Assembly (NCBI GenBank): GCA_002270465.1 | Contig: NQOF01000004.1 | Coordinates: forward strand, 434,001-498,000 | DNA from: Blautia hominis | Lineage (GTDB): Bacteria; Bacillota; Clostridia; Lachnospirales; Lachnospiraceae | Direction: 5' to 3' | DNA: 64,000 nucleotides | Shown here: positions 35,452 through 44,427 of the stretch, one piece after another | Position numbering within the stretch: the first letter of the stretch is position 1 | How the letters are laid out: each line of letters starts with the position of its first letter | Program-made: the position numbers and the translations under genes | Notes under the pieces: model-generated | The model's database searches: none | Seen by the model: only the letters and a program-made list of their open reading frames with translations | What the model was told of the DNA's origin: nothing

Positions 35452-36128
35452 AAACTTACACCTCCCGCATGTTTCCACATAGCGCTCACACTCTTCCCGG
35501 AAAGGAAAAACAATACGCCCATGGTCAAACATAATATGAGTATTCCGCCCGGTTCCGGCCGGTTCCCGGCAATCATATCCAGGCACAGATTTACAGGGTA
35601 ATATTGAAACCCTTTGGGCAGCACTCCAAACAAATACAGCACTGCCGGAGCAAATGCCGCGGCTTCAACGGGCACAGTCCAGAGAATAAACTGATTCAGG
35701 CTGTGGATCTTCGCCGCTGTGATAATGCCAATCAGCGTAAACATAACAGAGCAGAACGCCGTACCGGCTGCCACAAGCCCGAGATGCTCCATGCCCGCTG
35801 CAGCAGCCAGCACAAATGCCACAATAAGAGTTATAAAACAAAGGGAAGCTGCTTTGGCAGTAATATATTCCGCAGCCAAAACCGGTGAGACAGCAAAAGC
35901 GTAAGGTATCCTCTGACTTTTTTCCAGCAGTACAATAGCCCCCATAAAAAACAATCCCATAGCTCCCGGGTCTGACAAGATCAATAGAACAGCAGCCGGC
36001 TGCCGCCAGGACGCGGGCATGACATACAGTATCCCCAGATAAAGCACAGTCAAGACCCCATAGAGAAAATAAAACCCATATTTCATCTGTGAACGCACAT
36101 CCCACAATATCATTGCCTTTAATCTCAA
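35448..36128 (-). CDS. ABC-2 type exporter membrane subunit (first)
   Basis: A 226-residue membrane protein with about six helices (YGFYFLYGVLTVLYLGILYV at the start, LILCLTMGVLFFLSGKSV near the end). It has no ATPase motif. It overlaps both the ATPase gene and the second permease gene by 4 nt, so the three are translated together. Family assignment is by context and topology more than by a signature. Confidence 0.78.
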   Translation of the reverse strand: MRLKAMILWDVRSQMKYGFYFLYGVLTVLYLGILYVMPASWRQPAAVLLILSDPGAMGLFFMGAIVLLEKSQRIPYAFAVSPVLAAEYITAKAASLCFITLIVAFVLAAAAGMEHLGLVAAGTAFCSVMFTLIGIITAAKIHSLNQFILWTVPVEAAAFAPAVLYLFGVLPKGFQYYPVNLCLDMIAGNRPEPGGILILCLTMGVLFFLSGKSVSAMWKHAGGVSL

Positions 36129-36970
36129 ACCAGTGTCCTCCCTGTCACATCCATAAAAATATCATTCAGTGTCGGTTCACTGCTGTGGATGGACAGCAGC
36201 CTGTTCTCCAGGATCAACTGTCTCAGTTGTTCATCCTGGGATATGAGATGCAGCGGACAATCAGCCGTCTGTTCCTGCTCCTCCATCCAGGAGTAGGAAA
36301 CCCGGGCCGCCCCTTTGGACATGATCAGATTATGAGGGCTGTCCAAAGCCATGATCCTGCCATTTACAATAAAAGCAACCCTGTCACAGAGCTCTGACGC
36401 GTCCTGCATATTATGCGTAGTGAGCAAAACGGTTTTCCCCCGCTCCCGTTCCTTCAGGATCAAATCCTTCATAACCCTGCTGTTGGCAGGGTCGAGTCCG
36501 CTGGTAGGTTCATCGAGACAAAGCAGATCCGGATCATGCAGCAAAGCCTTTATAAAATTAAGCCTGGCCTTCATCCCCTTGGAGTAGGCGGACACCTTTT
36601 TACTCCCATCCTTCTCCAGCCCCACCGATTCCAGCAGTTCCCCAATATCCCGCCCCTTTTTCTTGTACAGCGAAGCAAAAAAGCGGAGATTCTCTTCTGC
36701 CGTCATCTTCTCATACATAGTGGAAAACTCAAAATCAACACCGATCTGTTCATAAAATCCATTGTTATGTTCCCTGCATTCCACCCCATTCACCTTGACA
36801 GACCCCTGATAATCCCTGAGCAATCCAATCAAAATCTTCTGCAAGGTACTCTTCCCCGCCCCCGAAGGTCCCAAAAATCCGAAGATCTCCCCCTTCCCAA
36901 CCGAAAAATCCATACCCTCTATAAACGCCTTCTTGGTATAACTAAAAGCCAGTTCCTTAACTTCGATCAT
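36125..36970 (-). CDS. ABC transporter ATP-binding protein
   Basis: A 281-residue ATPase with Walker A GPSGAGKSTLQKIL, signature SAYSKGMKARLNFIKALLHD, Walker B LLCLDEPTSGLDPANS and the switch His in LLTTHNMQDA. The signature SKGMK form is common in ABC-2 exporters. A C-terminal extension of about 60 residues follows the core. The ATG at 36970 follows GGAGGAG. It forms an operon with two membrane subunits and sits behind a TetR gene read in the same direction. Confidence 0.92.
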   Translation of the reverse strand: MIEVKELAFSYTKKAFIEGMDFSVGKGEIFGFLGPSGAGKSTLQKILIGLLRDYQGSVKVNGVECREHNNGFYEQIGVDFEFSTMYEKMTAEENLRFFASLYKKKGRDIGELLESVGLEKDGSKKVSAYSKGMKARLNFIKALLHDPDLLCLDEPTSGLDPANSRVMKDLILKERERGKTVLLTTHNMQDASELCDRVAFIVNGRIMALDSPHNLIMSKGAARVSYSWMEEQEQTADCPLHLISQDEQLRQLILENRLLSIHSSEPTLNDIFMDVTGRTLV

Positions 36971-36990
36971 ATTCACTCCTCCATACTATA

Positions 36991-37014
36991 TGACTATAAC
37001 TAAATAAACAGTCA
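36991..37014. promoter_or_regulatory. Putative TetR operator 1 (ABC promoter)
   Basis: TGACT-N14-AGTCA, a 24-bp inverted repeat between the TetR and ABC genes. The same arms and spacing recur upstream of the TetR gene at 37668-37691. Confidence 0.6.
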
Positions 37015-37060
37015 AAATAATAACAATATACAGTCCGGCAAACATTTCTGCCGGACCAAC

Positions 37061-37651
37061 TCACAAGATCTGCATTACCAACCCGCGGACCAGATATCTA
37101 AGTGCCAGATCAGACTGTGCACTTCCAATCTCATCCTTATGTAAAGTAGCAAAATAAACAGCCCGAAACGCCGCAGTCAGCGCCTCTGTATCCATCCCCT
37201 TATCTGCCGCGATTCCATGCAGGATCCTTTCAGTCATGGACATATCTTCCGTCAAATGCTTCTCCAGCACATCCCCGGGCAGTTTCCGTGCCAGCATTTC
37301 AACCTCCTCCGAGGTTATCCCCTTCAACACAGGCATTTCATCCATCATCCTATAAAACCCCATCATAACATCTGTCACACCCTCAACATCCAATTCCCTC
37401 CCCTTCAAACTCTCAAACCCCCGAACCACTTCCCTCTCAACGATCTCATGTTGTTCCAGGATCACCTCAAACAACAGCATCTCCTTAGACTGATAAAAAA
37501 GATAAAACGTCCCCTTAGGAATCTTCACCCTCCTCACGATCTCATCCACCGTAGTTTTCCGAATCCCATACTGTGCCATACACTTAGCCGCCTCTTCCTT
37601 AAGCCGACTCACAATATAAGCCCTTTCCTCCTCAGAAAACCTCTTAGGCAC
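37061..37651 (-). CDS. TetR-family regulator of the ABC exporter
   Basis: A 196-residue TetR protein. The helix-turn-helix is in YGIRKTTVDEIVRRVKIPKG with TFYLFYQSKEMLL right after it, the family pattern. The C-terminal ligand domain is unremarkable. It starts at GTG (37651) behind GAGGAGGG; the nearby ATG is out of frame. Matching 24-bp inverted repeats in front of both its own gene and the ABC genes suggest that it represses both. Confidence 0.9.
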   Translation of the reverse strand: MPKRFSEEERAYIVSRLKEEAAKCMAQYGIRKTTVDEIVRRVKIPKGTFYLFYQSKEMLLFEVILEQHEIVEREVVRGFESLKGRELDVEGVTDVMMGFYRMMDEMPVLKGITSEEVEMLARKLPGDVLEKHLTEDMSMTERILHGIAADKGMDTEALTAAFRAVYFATLHKDEIGSAQSDLALRYLVRGLVMQIL

Positions 37652-37667
37652 CCATATCCCTCCTCTT

Positions 37668-37691
37668 TGACTAAAATTCTCAATATAGTCA
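37668..37691. promoter_or_regulatory. Putative TetR operator 2 (autoregulation)
   Basis: TGACT-N14-AGTCA just upstream of the TetR gene. Read on the minus strand it begins TGACTATA, like operator 1. Confidence 0.6.
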
Positions 37692-37774
37692 TAATACCCT
37701 CATCCTCTCCATATGTCAACCCCTTCTATTCATGCATACATTTCCCGTCAACATCTGATCAAGCGTCCATATAT

Positions 37775-37975
37775 CCTACCATTACCATCTAACCAGACAT
37801 TCACGCATCCTACCATTACCATCTAACCAAACATTCACGCATCCTACCATTACCATCTAACCAGACATTCACGCATCCTACCATTACCATCTAACCAGAC
37901 ATTCACGCATCCTACCATTACCATCTAACCAGGCATTCACGCATCCTATCATTAACATCTAATCACGCGTCCGCC
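37775..37975. repeat. 34-bp tandem repeat, five units plus a partial one
   Basis: Units begin at 37775, 37809, 37843, 37877 and 37911, with a partial diverged unit from 37945. Each reads CCTACCATTACCATCTAACC... and the units differ at only a few bases. There are no spacers and no cas genes, so this is not a CRISPR array. No reading frame is supported. Confidence 0.9.
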
Positions 37976-38012
37976 GCAGGCGCAGCCCGTATGCCTTTCG
38001 CTTAGCCAGCCA

Positions 38013-38201
38013 GCAGGGAAGGGAGGGAGGGGAGGGGGGGAAGATTCAGTAGGTTTAGTGGAGCGGCGGGCAGATCCACCTGCGGCAGTCACTTAATGAG
38101 GAGGCCATTGCCGACGAATTTAGTGAATGCCAGCAGGTTAGCTGCCCACCAGCGGAACGTCGGATGAATCTTCCCCCACCTCCCCTCCCTCCGTTCCCTG
38201 C
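38013..38201 (+). other. Long-armed hairpin element, class I copy B
   Basis: Arms 38014-38048 and 38165-38200 pair over about 35 bp with one mismatch and one extra base. The core 38072-38144 matches element A at 65 of 73 positions. ACCTGC (38078-38083) pairs with GCAGGT (38133-38138); in A the same pairs are ACCGTC/GGCGGT, so two positions changed on both sides and kept pairing. The left arm is a run of G tracts. It sits between the TetR gene and the MarR gene. Confidence 0.72.
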
Positions 38202-38210
38202 GCAACATCC

Positions 38211-38223
38211 TTTGATTATCAAA
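38211..38223. promoter_or_regulatory. Putative FabT/MarR operator
   Basis: TTTGATTATCAAA, a 13-bp palindrome followed by a half-site ATTTTGATT, 68 bp before the MarR start. It resembles FabT sites of streptococci as I remember them. Confidence 0.5.
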
Positions 38224-38290
38224 AATTTTGATTGTGTTATATAAATAAATCATATATAATAGAATCAACCAAACCAAAAGGAGTGATAAA

Positions 38291-38740
38291 GTGGAACCTT
38301 ATGAAGTCTTCCATGACGTACTGGTCAATCTCTTCCAGGAGATCATGGACATAGAAGAGAAGGCCCTTATTACTTCTGAATTCAAAGATATTTCCGTAAA
38401 CGACATGCACATTTTAGAAGCAATCGGAGTTAAAAGCGCCCGAAACATGTCATCCGTGGCAAAGACCCTGTCCGTGACCGTGGGAACCCTGACGATTGCC
38501 ATAAACAGCCTGGTGAAAAAAGGATATGTAAACCGAGTCAGAAGTGAGGAGGACCGCCGGGTAGTGCTCATATCCCTGACGAAAAAGGGAGAAAAAGCAA
38601 ACACCCACCATATGAAATTCCATGACGGAATGATTCAGGCTTTGATGAAGGACCTGGACGAAGAACAGCAGAAAATACTGGTAAAGTCATTGCTTAATCT
38701 AAGAAAGTTCTTTGATTCCTACAAGGATAAAAAAGAATAG
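38291..38740 (+). CDS. MarR-family regulator, FabT-like
   Basis: A 149-residue MarR protein. The winged helix-turn-helix is in SSVAKTLSVTVGTLTIAINS followed by the wing VKKGYVNRVRSEEDRRVVLI. It resembles FabT, the regulator of fatty-acid synthesis genes in Gram-positives, and a TTTGA-type palindrome precedes it. In related genomes a FabT-like gene leads a fab cluster; here a terminator follows and no fab gene is present. It starts at GTG with AAAGGAG upstream. Regulation of a distant fab operon is inference. Confidence 0.82.
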   Translation: MEPYEVFHDVLVNLFQEIMDIEEKALITSEFKDISVNDMHILEAIGVKSARNMSSVAKTLSVTVGTLTIAINSLVKKGYVNRVRSEEDRRVVLISLTKKGEKANTHHMKFHDGMIQALMKDLDEEQQKILVKSLLNLRKFFDSYKDKKE

Positions 38741-38747
38741 AAATGCA

Positions 38748-38804
38748 AAAGCGCCGTAAGAACAAGCCTGTAAATATACAGCCTGTTTTTACGGTGCTTT
38801 TTAA
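38748..38804. terminator. Bidirectional terminator between marR and the DUF885 gene
   Basis: AAAAGCGCCGTAA pairs with TTACGGTGCTTTTT, with an inner CAGGCTGT/ACAGCCTG stem. A and T runs on both sides can serve both strands. Confidence 0.8.
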
Positions 38805-38809
38805 ATCCT

Positions 38810-40588
38810 TTATTTATATTCCATCAGCAGATATTTTTCCAAAACAGGAAACTGTGCCGGACCCAGTTCCAGGATATACTGGTGAAATTCCTTTAACTGG
38901 AAAGACTTGCCTGCAGCCTCCTGGGCTTCTTTTTTCAGATCAATAAAATTCAGATATCCAAGATAATACTTCAGATAATTACTTGGATTTTCCACAATAT
39001 ACTGGTAGATTTCCCCGCAGGTATCCTGAGAGGCAATGCCAAAAGAATTCAGCGTTTTTGTGACAGTTCCCAGATCCCATCCGTGGTCGTGGATGCCGAT
39101 ATCCAGCAGTGAATAGAGACACAGGCTCACAGAACGGTTCAGCCACAGAAGTTCCATGAGGGAGTCATCCAGCTTCAGATATTTTGCACCGTATCCATAG
39201 GACAGGGATTCCACATAAGTGGCCCAGCCCTCCACGTAACCTCCAAAGCTTAAAATATGACGTATATCATCCGGCTCTGTTTTGCTGAAATACAATGTCT
39301 GATACAAATGTCCCGGAAATCCCTCATGCGCCAGTGTGGTAAAAAGTTCCGCCTCCGTTACCTGGCTGCCTTTGTTGATATATATAACATTGGGGCTGAG
39401 TGTATCTGCAGGCGGTGTGAGGTAGAAGGCCGGACTGGAAAAGTCCTCCATGGATTCATGCACATATTTCACCTTATAGGAGGGTTTACCGCTGTCAGGA
39501 AAATCCTTGCTTATGGCCTTGTTCAGATAATCCAGCATCTGTGCCGGGGTACTGCTGCAAGTCTCCGGCAGGGAGGAAGCGTCTGTGAGCAGTTTTGGAT
39601 CAGCCACGATCAGGCTCTGCATTTTTTTGTAATCAGTGAGAAGCTGTGTGTAGAGCCGCTCCTCGATCTCTTTGATAGTCCGGTAGTCCCCGGTCCCGCT
39701 GCGGATCAGGTAACGATAGTAGGCAGTCCCGCCGGGGAGATTTGACAATCCTCCGGAATTTGTTCCGTTTCCTTTTAAGTCCGCCAGGCCTTTAGCAAGG
39801 GATCGGTAAGCCGGGAAGACCCGTTTTTCCATGATCTTTTCATGCATTTTTATGTAAGAGTCTGCCTGCTTTTTAGTCATGGCTTTTCGGGAGACAAATT
39901 TGTTCATTTTATCTTTAAACATAGTGGAAAGGTAATTGGTGGATAGATCCTCTGTAAACGCATTGCACTGTTCTATGATCCGGTCCACACTGGTGTCACT
40001 CATGAACAGGCCTTCCTCTGCCTTTTTCTTCTCAAATTCCAGGATCTCATCAAAATAACCGGTCATGGAGGAGAGCAGGGTAAAATAATCCTTGATATCA
40101 TCAGCGGTCCGAAAGGTGTATTCTGCCAGCAGTACAGGAAGCTGGGACTGAATGCCCAGATTGGGACTCAGGGGTTCCTGCAGCATATAATTATCTTTTA
40201 TGGACAACTGGGTAGCAAAGTCCAGGTTTAGGATGTCGTAAGTAAGCCGGTTGTCTTTGGACAGCTCTTTGTATGTGAACTTTTCCAGTTTTTCCTTATA
40301 CTTTTCAACAGAATCATAGCCTTCCTTCAGTTTATCCGGGTCCATACATCCCAGTTTGATGGAATAATCTTTGATCCCGTATTTTTCGGGATAAGCCAGG
40401 GTATAATGCAGGTTTAGGGTATTGGATTTCACCTCCTCGGTAAAAATCTGTTGTGTAAATTTCTCAAAACGGGCATCTTCTGTAAGAAAGCGGTCTTTTT
40501 GGGTAAAAATAAGAAGGAAGAGGAAAACAGCCAGGACAATAAATCCCGGTACCAGAAATTTCCTCCTGGAAGATAAGAATTTTTTCAA
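38810..40588 (-). CDS. DUF885-family membrane-anchored metallopeptidase-like protein
   Basis: A 592-residue protein with an N-terminal membrane anchor (FLVPGFIVLAVFLFLLIFTQ) and a large outer domain. The zinc-type motif LAHEGFPGHLYQ has the HExxPGH form of DUF885 proteins, with a downstream GYVEGWATYVESLSYGYG block. These are thought to be peptidases but few are characterised. The start is TTG at 40588, with AAGGAG at the right distance. It reads alone, divergent from a lipoprotein gene. Confidence 0.82.
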   Translation of the reverse strand: MKKFLSSRRKFLVPGFIVLAVFLFLLIFTQKDRFLTEDARFEKFTQQIFTEEVKSNTLNLHYTLAYPEKYGIKDYSIKLGCMDPDKLKEGYDSVEKYKEKLEKFTYKELSKDNRLTYDILNLDFATQLSIKDNYMLQEPLSPNLGIQSQLPVLLAEYTFRTADDIKDYFTLLSSMTGYFDEILEFEKKKAEEGLFMSDTSVDRIIEQCNAFTEDLSTNYLSTMFKDKMNKFVSRKAMTKKQADSYIKMHEKIMEKRVFPAYRSLAKGLADLKGNGTNSGGLSNLPGGTAYYRYLIRSGTGDYRTIKEIEERLYTQLLTDYKKMQSLIVADPKLLTDASSLPETCSSTPAQMLDYLNKAISKDFPDSGKPSYKVKYVHESMEDFSSPAFYLTPPADTLSPNVIYINKGSQVTEAELFTTLAHEGFPGHLYQTLYFSKTEPDDIRHILSFGGYVEGWATYVESLSYGYGAKYLKLDDSLMELLWLNRSVSLCLYSLLDIGIHDHGWDLGTVTKTLNSFGIASQDTCGEIYQYIVENPSNYLKYYLGYLNFIDLKKEAQEAAGKSFQLKEFHQYILELGPAQFPVLEKYLLMEYK

Positions 40589-40729
40589 AAGATGCTCCTT
40601 GGATAATACTTGAAAACTCTTTAACAGTTTATGAAAAAATCAGGCATGTATGCGTATTTTCATTGTAAAAAGGCACGCGGATGTGATAAACTTTTGATAG
40701 TGGGAGTTAAGTTAAGGGAGGTGGCTTGT

Positions 40730-42031
40730 TTGAATAAGAAGATATGTATGGTATGCCTGTTGGCAGCCCTTTTGACTGCAGGATGCACACCGCAGGATTC
40801 TATGCCTGACGAGGAGGACGTGGTAAACCTGCCGGATGAAGAACAGCAGGAGGAAGAGACAGAGGATGTACAAAAAGAATACGATGTAGAGCTTTCCGAT
40901 AAACTTTCGGATTTCCAGTTTTCCGTCAACGAGACCGTATACACCCTTCCTGCAAGGCTTCAGGCTTGGAAAAATGCAGGATGGACCTATGAGAAGGACA
41001 ACGGCAAAAAAGCCCTGGACCCGGAATCTTTCCTGGAGGGAGAGATATTGGAGAGTGAGGGCGGTTCCCTTGCCGTGGATATTGTCAATCTGGATGGGGA
41101 GAAGAAACTGCTTGGGGAATGTTATGTGGGCGGTGTACAGCTGGAGAGCACCGAGGATGACAGCCGTGTGTACCAGCTTCCCGGAAAGATCAGAATGGGA
41201 ACCTCCACTTTGGATGAAGTTACCGAAGCATACGGTATGCCTACAGACCAGTATGAAGAAAAAGACAATATCTACCTGACCTATGAATACGGAATATACA
41301 AGCAGGCAGATTTGGTATTTGACGTACAGGATGAAATACTATATAAAGCTGTGCTGAAAAACTACAGAGAACCGGAAGACGGCAGTGAGGAAGTGAGCAA
41401 GGAAACGCCGGCGGAGGTGGAGAACTATCAGGCGCCGGGGGCATTTCCGGATGACATTATGGCGTTTGTGGTGCGGTACGGAGGAGATTTCTATAAGCTT
41501 CCGGCACCGGTCTGTGAATTTACAAAAAACGGATGGAAAATATTAGAGGATGGTTCCGACAGCATTGTAAAGAGCGGACGTCACGGCTATGTGACACTTG
41601 AGCGTGACGGACAGACCCTCTATGCGGTGGTAAACAATTACGCCGATATGGCAGTGCCCATGGAAAACAGTTTTATCATCAGTGTGCACGGTGACTTTGA
41701 TGTCACGAAAGTATCAGTGGAAATGTACAGAGGAATCACCCTGGGAATGAGTGAGGAGACCATGAAAGCCCTGCTTGGAGACAACGCATATGAGACCGAG
41801 GAGACGGACAGAGGTGTTTCCTATTTCATATATGCGGATGAGGAAAAGCAAAACTATACCAGGATATTTGTGGATAAAGATTTGAAGCTGGTCAGGGAAA
41901 TAGAACTGTCCAACAGCCCGGATACACTTTCTGCCGCGTCAATGGGAACACCGCAGGAAGAACCGGACAGTGTGGAGGCCGCGGCAATGTACGGAGATGA
42001 CGAATTTCCCGGTGAGGAAAAGGAAGAATAG
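40730..42031 (+). CDS. Secreted lipoprotein of unknown function
   Basis: A 433-residue lipoprotein. The signal MVCLLAALLTAGC ends in a lipidated Cys, followed by an acidic spacer rich in Glu. Two related halves follow, each with a block like LPARLQAWKNAGWTYEKDNG and a later RMGTSTLDEVTEAYGMP or TLGMSEETMKALLGD, suggesting an internal duplication. No enzyme motif is seen. The start is TTG at 40730, with GGGAGG upstream; the earlier ATG at 40631 would place a signal peptide too far in. Not recognised further. Confidence 0.7.
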   Translation: MNKKICMVCLLAALLTAGCTPQDSMPDEEDVVNLPDEEQQEEETEDVQKEYDVELSDKLSDFQFSVNETVYTLPARLQAWKNAGWTYEKDNGKKALDPESFLEGEILESEGGSLAVDIVNLDGEKKLLGECYVGGVQLESTEDDSRVYQLPGKIRMGTSTLDEVTEAYGMPTDQYEEKDNIYLTYEYGIYKQADLVFDVQDEILYKAVLKNYREPEDGSEEVSKETPAEVENYQAPGAFPDDIMAFVVRYGGDFYKLPAPVCEFTKNGWKILEDGSDSIVKSGRHGYVTLERDGQTLYAVVNNYADMAVPMENSFIISVHGDFDVTKVSVEMYRGITLGMSEETMKALLGDNAYETEETDRGVSYFIYADEEKQNYTRIFVDKDLKLVREIELSNSPDTLSAASMGTPQEEPDSVEAAAMYGDDEFPGEEKEE

Positions 42032-42140
42032 AAGGTAACAAATGAATTATTTCATTGCTAAAGGCGGTTTCCCATAGATTTTTGGTTGCGGCCTGGAGTG
42101 TATGAGACAGTTACGAATAAAAAGACAGAGGTAAAACAAA

Positions 42141-43067
42141 ATGGAGCAGAAAATATATGACATTATCATCATCGGTTCCGGACCGGCAGGTCTCTGTGCG
42201 GCGATCTATGCCAAACGGGCCCAGCTTGAAATGCTGGTCATTGAGAAAGATTTCTCCAGCGGAGGACAGATGGTGAAGACCTACGAGGTGGACAACTATC
42301 CGGGACTACCGGGAATGAGCGGTTATGATATGGCTGAGGCCTTCCGAAAACATGCGGACAAACTGGGTGCAGCATTTGTCAGGGAGAATGTGAAAGAGGT
42401 GCAGACAGAAGGGGACCTGAAAAAGATCACAACAAATAAAAACCAGTATCTTACAAGAACACTTGTCATTGCGGCCGGGGCCAGACACCGGACACTGGGC
42501 ATCCCCGGTGAGGAGGCATTTTCCGGAATGGGCGTTTCTTACTGTGCCACCTGTGACGGTGCGTTTTTCAAAGGCGGGGTCACAGCGGTGATCGGCGGCG
42601 GTGATGTGGCGGTTGAGGATGCCATTTTCCTGTCCAGAATATGTAAAAAGGTATATCTGATACACCGCAGGGATGAACTGCGGGCGGCAGGTATTTTGCA
42701 GGAAAGTGTAAAGGCTATTGAAAACGTGGAGATTGTGTGGGATACTATTCCGAGGGAAATCAGGGGAGCAGAACAAGTGCAGAGTCTTGCGGTAGAAAAT
42801 GTCAAGACAGGAGAAACAAAAGAGCTTGCCGTCGACGGTGTGTTTGTGGCAGTGGGCATTCTTCCGAATACAGAGGAATTCGGCAGTCTTGTAAAGCTGA
42901 ATGAATCCGGTTATATAGAGGCAGGGGAAGACTGCGCGTCCAGTATTTCGGGTATCTTTGCAGCCGGTGACATACGGACAAAACAACTGCGCCAGATTGT
43001 GACAGCAGCGGCAGACGGGGCCAACGCGGTGGATTCTGCCCAGAAATACCTGATGGAACATGCATAA
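42141..43067 (+). CDS. trxB: Thioredoxin reductase
   Basis: A 308-residue flavoprotein. It has the FAD site GSGPAGLCAAIYAKRA, the redox pair in SYCATCDGAFFKG, the NADPH site GGGDVAVEDAIFLSR with HRRDELRA, and the second FAD block GIFAAGDIRTKQLRQ. It reduces thioredoxin or a similar small redox protein with NADPH. It reads in the same direction as the kinase that follows 68 bp later, but a functional link is not evident. Ferredoxin-type variants exist; HRRDELRA favours NADPH. Confidence 0.92.
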   Translation: MEQKIYDIIIIGSGPAGLCAAIYAKRAQLEMLVIEKDFSSGGQMVKTYEVDNYPGLPGMSGYDMAEAFRKHADKLGAAFVRENVKEVQTEGDLKKITTNKNQYLTRTLVIAAGARHRTLGIPGEEAFSGMGVSYCATCDGAFFKGGVTAVIGGGDVAVEDAIFLSRICKKVYLIHRRDELRAAGILQESVKAIENVEIVWDTIPREIRGAEQVQSLAVENVKTGETKELAVDGVFVAVGILPNTEEFGSLVKLNESGYIEAGEDCASSISGIFAAGDIRTKQLRQIVTAAADGANAVDSAQKYLMEHA

Positions 43068-43135
43068 CCCCAAGAGGAGAAGAACCAGCAGAATAAAAAT
43101 CCATGCGCAACAGAAGGATAAAGGAGGAATTACAA

Positions 43136-44416
43136 ATGAAAAACATGAAGGTTCTGGCAGAGGAGATCCGCCAGGGAAGACACGACGAGATCCTGAAAGA
43201 TATTTATGTGGATGAAAGCGTTCTGGATTACCAGAGAAAGCGTTATATAAAGGCAATTGAAGAATTTGAAAATATTTTCGGTGAAAGTGACGTGGAGATT
43301 TACAGCGCGCCCGGCCGATGCGAGGTGGGGGGAAACCACACAGACCACCAGCACGGTATGGTACTTGCCACATCCATCAACCAGGATGCCCTGGCGGTAG
43401 TGGGCAGATCCGAGGACGGCATGATCCACGTGCTCTCAGACGGATATGATATGGTGGATGTGGATGTCAATGATCTGGAAGAGCGTTATGACGAGGAAGG
43501 CACAACAGCGGCTCTTGTACGCGGTGTGGCGGCTGAGCTGAAATCCAGGGGCTATGAGGTGCAGGGATACAATGCCTATATTGTCAGCGATGTTCTGATC
43601 GGTGCGGGCCTGTCATCCTCCGCCGCGTTTGAAGTAATCCTGGGAACCATTATCTCCGGTCTTTTTAATGAAGGCAGCATTGACCCTGTGGTGATCGCAC
43701 AGACGGGGCAGTATGCGGAGAACGTGTATTTCGGAAAGCCCTGCGGTCTCATGGACCAGGTGGCATGTTCTGTGGGCGGTATGATCCACATTGACTTCAA
43801 GGAACCGGGCTGCCCTGTTGTGGAGAAGGTTCCCTCAGATTTTGAAGCTTACCAGTACAGCATGTGTATTGTGGACACAAAAGCATCCCATGCTGATATG
43901 GGAGATGACTATGCATCCATCCCGGAAGAGATGAAAAAGGTGGCAAAATTCTTCGGAAAAGCTTATCTGCGTGAAGTGGAAGAGGATGATTTCTACAAAC
44001 AGATTTCGGGACTCAGAAGCGTGCTGGGTGACCGTCCTATCCTGCGTGCCCTTCATTTCTTTGAGGAGGAGAGAAGGGTTGAGGGGGAAGTGAAAGCCCT
44101 GAGAGATGGTGATTTCAAGGAGTTCCTGGAGCTTGTAAAGGATTCAGGCAATTCTTCCTTTAAGTATCTCCAGAATATCTACAACAGCACCAATGTACAG
44201 AAACAGGCCATGTCTATTGCCCTTGCTGTCAGCGATAAGATTCTGAGAAAGCATGGAGTGTCCCGTGTACACGGCGGCGGTTTTGCAGGTACGATTGAAA
44301 TTTTTGTGGAGAACAGTTTTGTGGATGAGTACAAGACCAGAATGGACAGAGTCTTTGGAAAAGGTTCCTGCCAGATTCTGAAGGTACGTCAGTCCGGCGG
44401 AAGAAAAGTTTTATAA
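43136..44416 (+). CDS. galK: GHMP kinase, galactokinase-like
   Basis: A 426-residue GHMP kinase with the galactokinase layout: N-terminal signature, ATP loop (GAGLSSSAAFEVILGTI), the catalytic Asp in CGLMDQVACSVGG and the C-terminal GGGFAGTIEIFV. The signature, normally GRVNLIGEHTDY, reads GRCEVGGNHTDHQHG, so the Glu that contacts galactose in known galactokinases is Asn. It may act on galactose or on a different sugar. AAAGGAGG fixes the start at 43136. No galT or galE is adjacent. A terminator follows. Confidence 0.85.
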   Translation: MKNMKVLAEEIRQGRHDEILKDIYVDESVLDYQRKRYIKAIEEFENIFGESDVEIYSAPGRCEVGGNHTDHQHGMVLATSINQDALAVVGRSEDGMIHVLSDGYDMVDVDVNDLEERYDEEGTTAALVRGVAAELKSRGYEVQGYNAYIVSDVLIGAGLSSSAAFEVILGTIISGLFNEGSIDPVVIAQTGQYAENVYFGKPCGLMDQVACSVGGMIHIDFKEPGCPVVEKVPSDFEAYQYSMCIVDTKASHADMGDDYASIPEEMKKVAKFFGKAYLREVEEDDFYKQISGLRSVLGDRPILRALHFFEEERRVEGEVKALRDGDFKEFLELVKDSGNSSFKYLQNIYNSTNVQKQAMSIALAVSDKILRKHGVSRVHGGGFAGTIEIFVENSFVDEYKTRMDRVFGKGSCQILKVRQSGGRKVL

Positions 44417-44427
44417 GAGGATGAAGG

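Noticed and set aside
37775-37975. Possible CRISPR array
   Set aside because: The 34-bp units follow each other without spacers and there are no cas genes.
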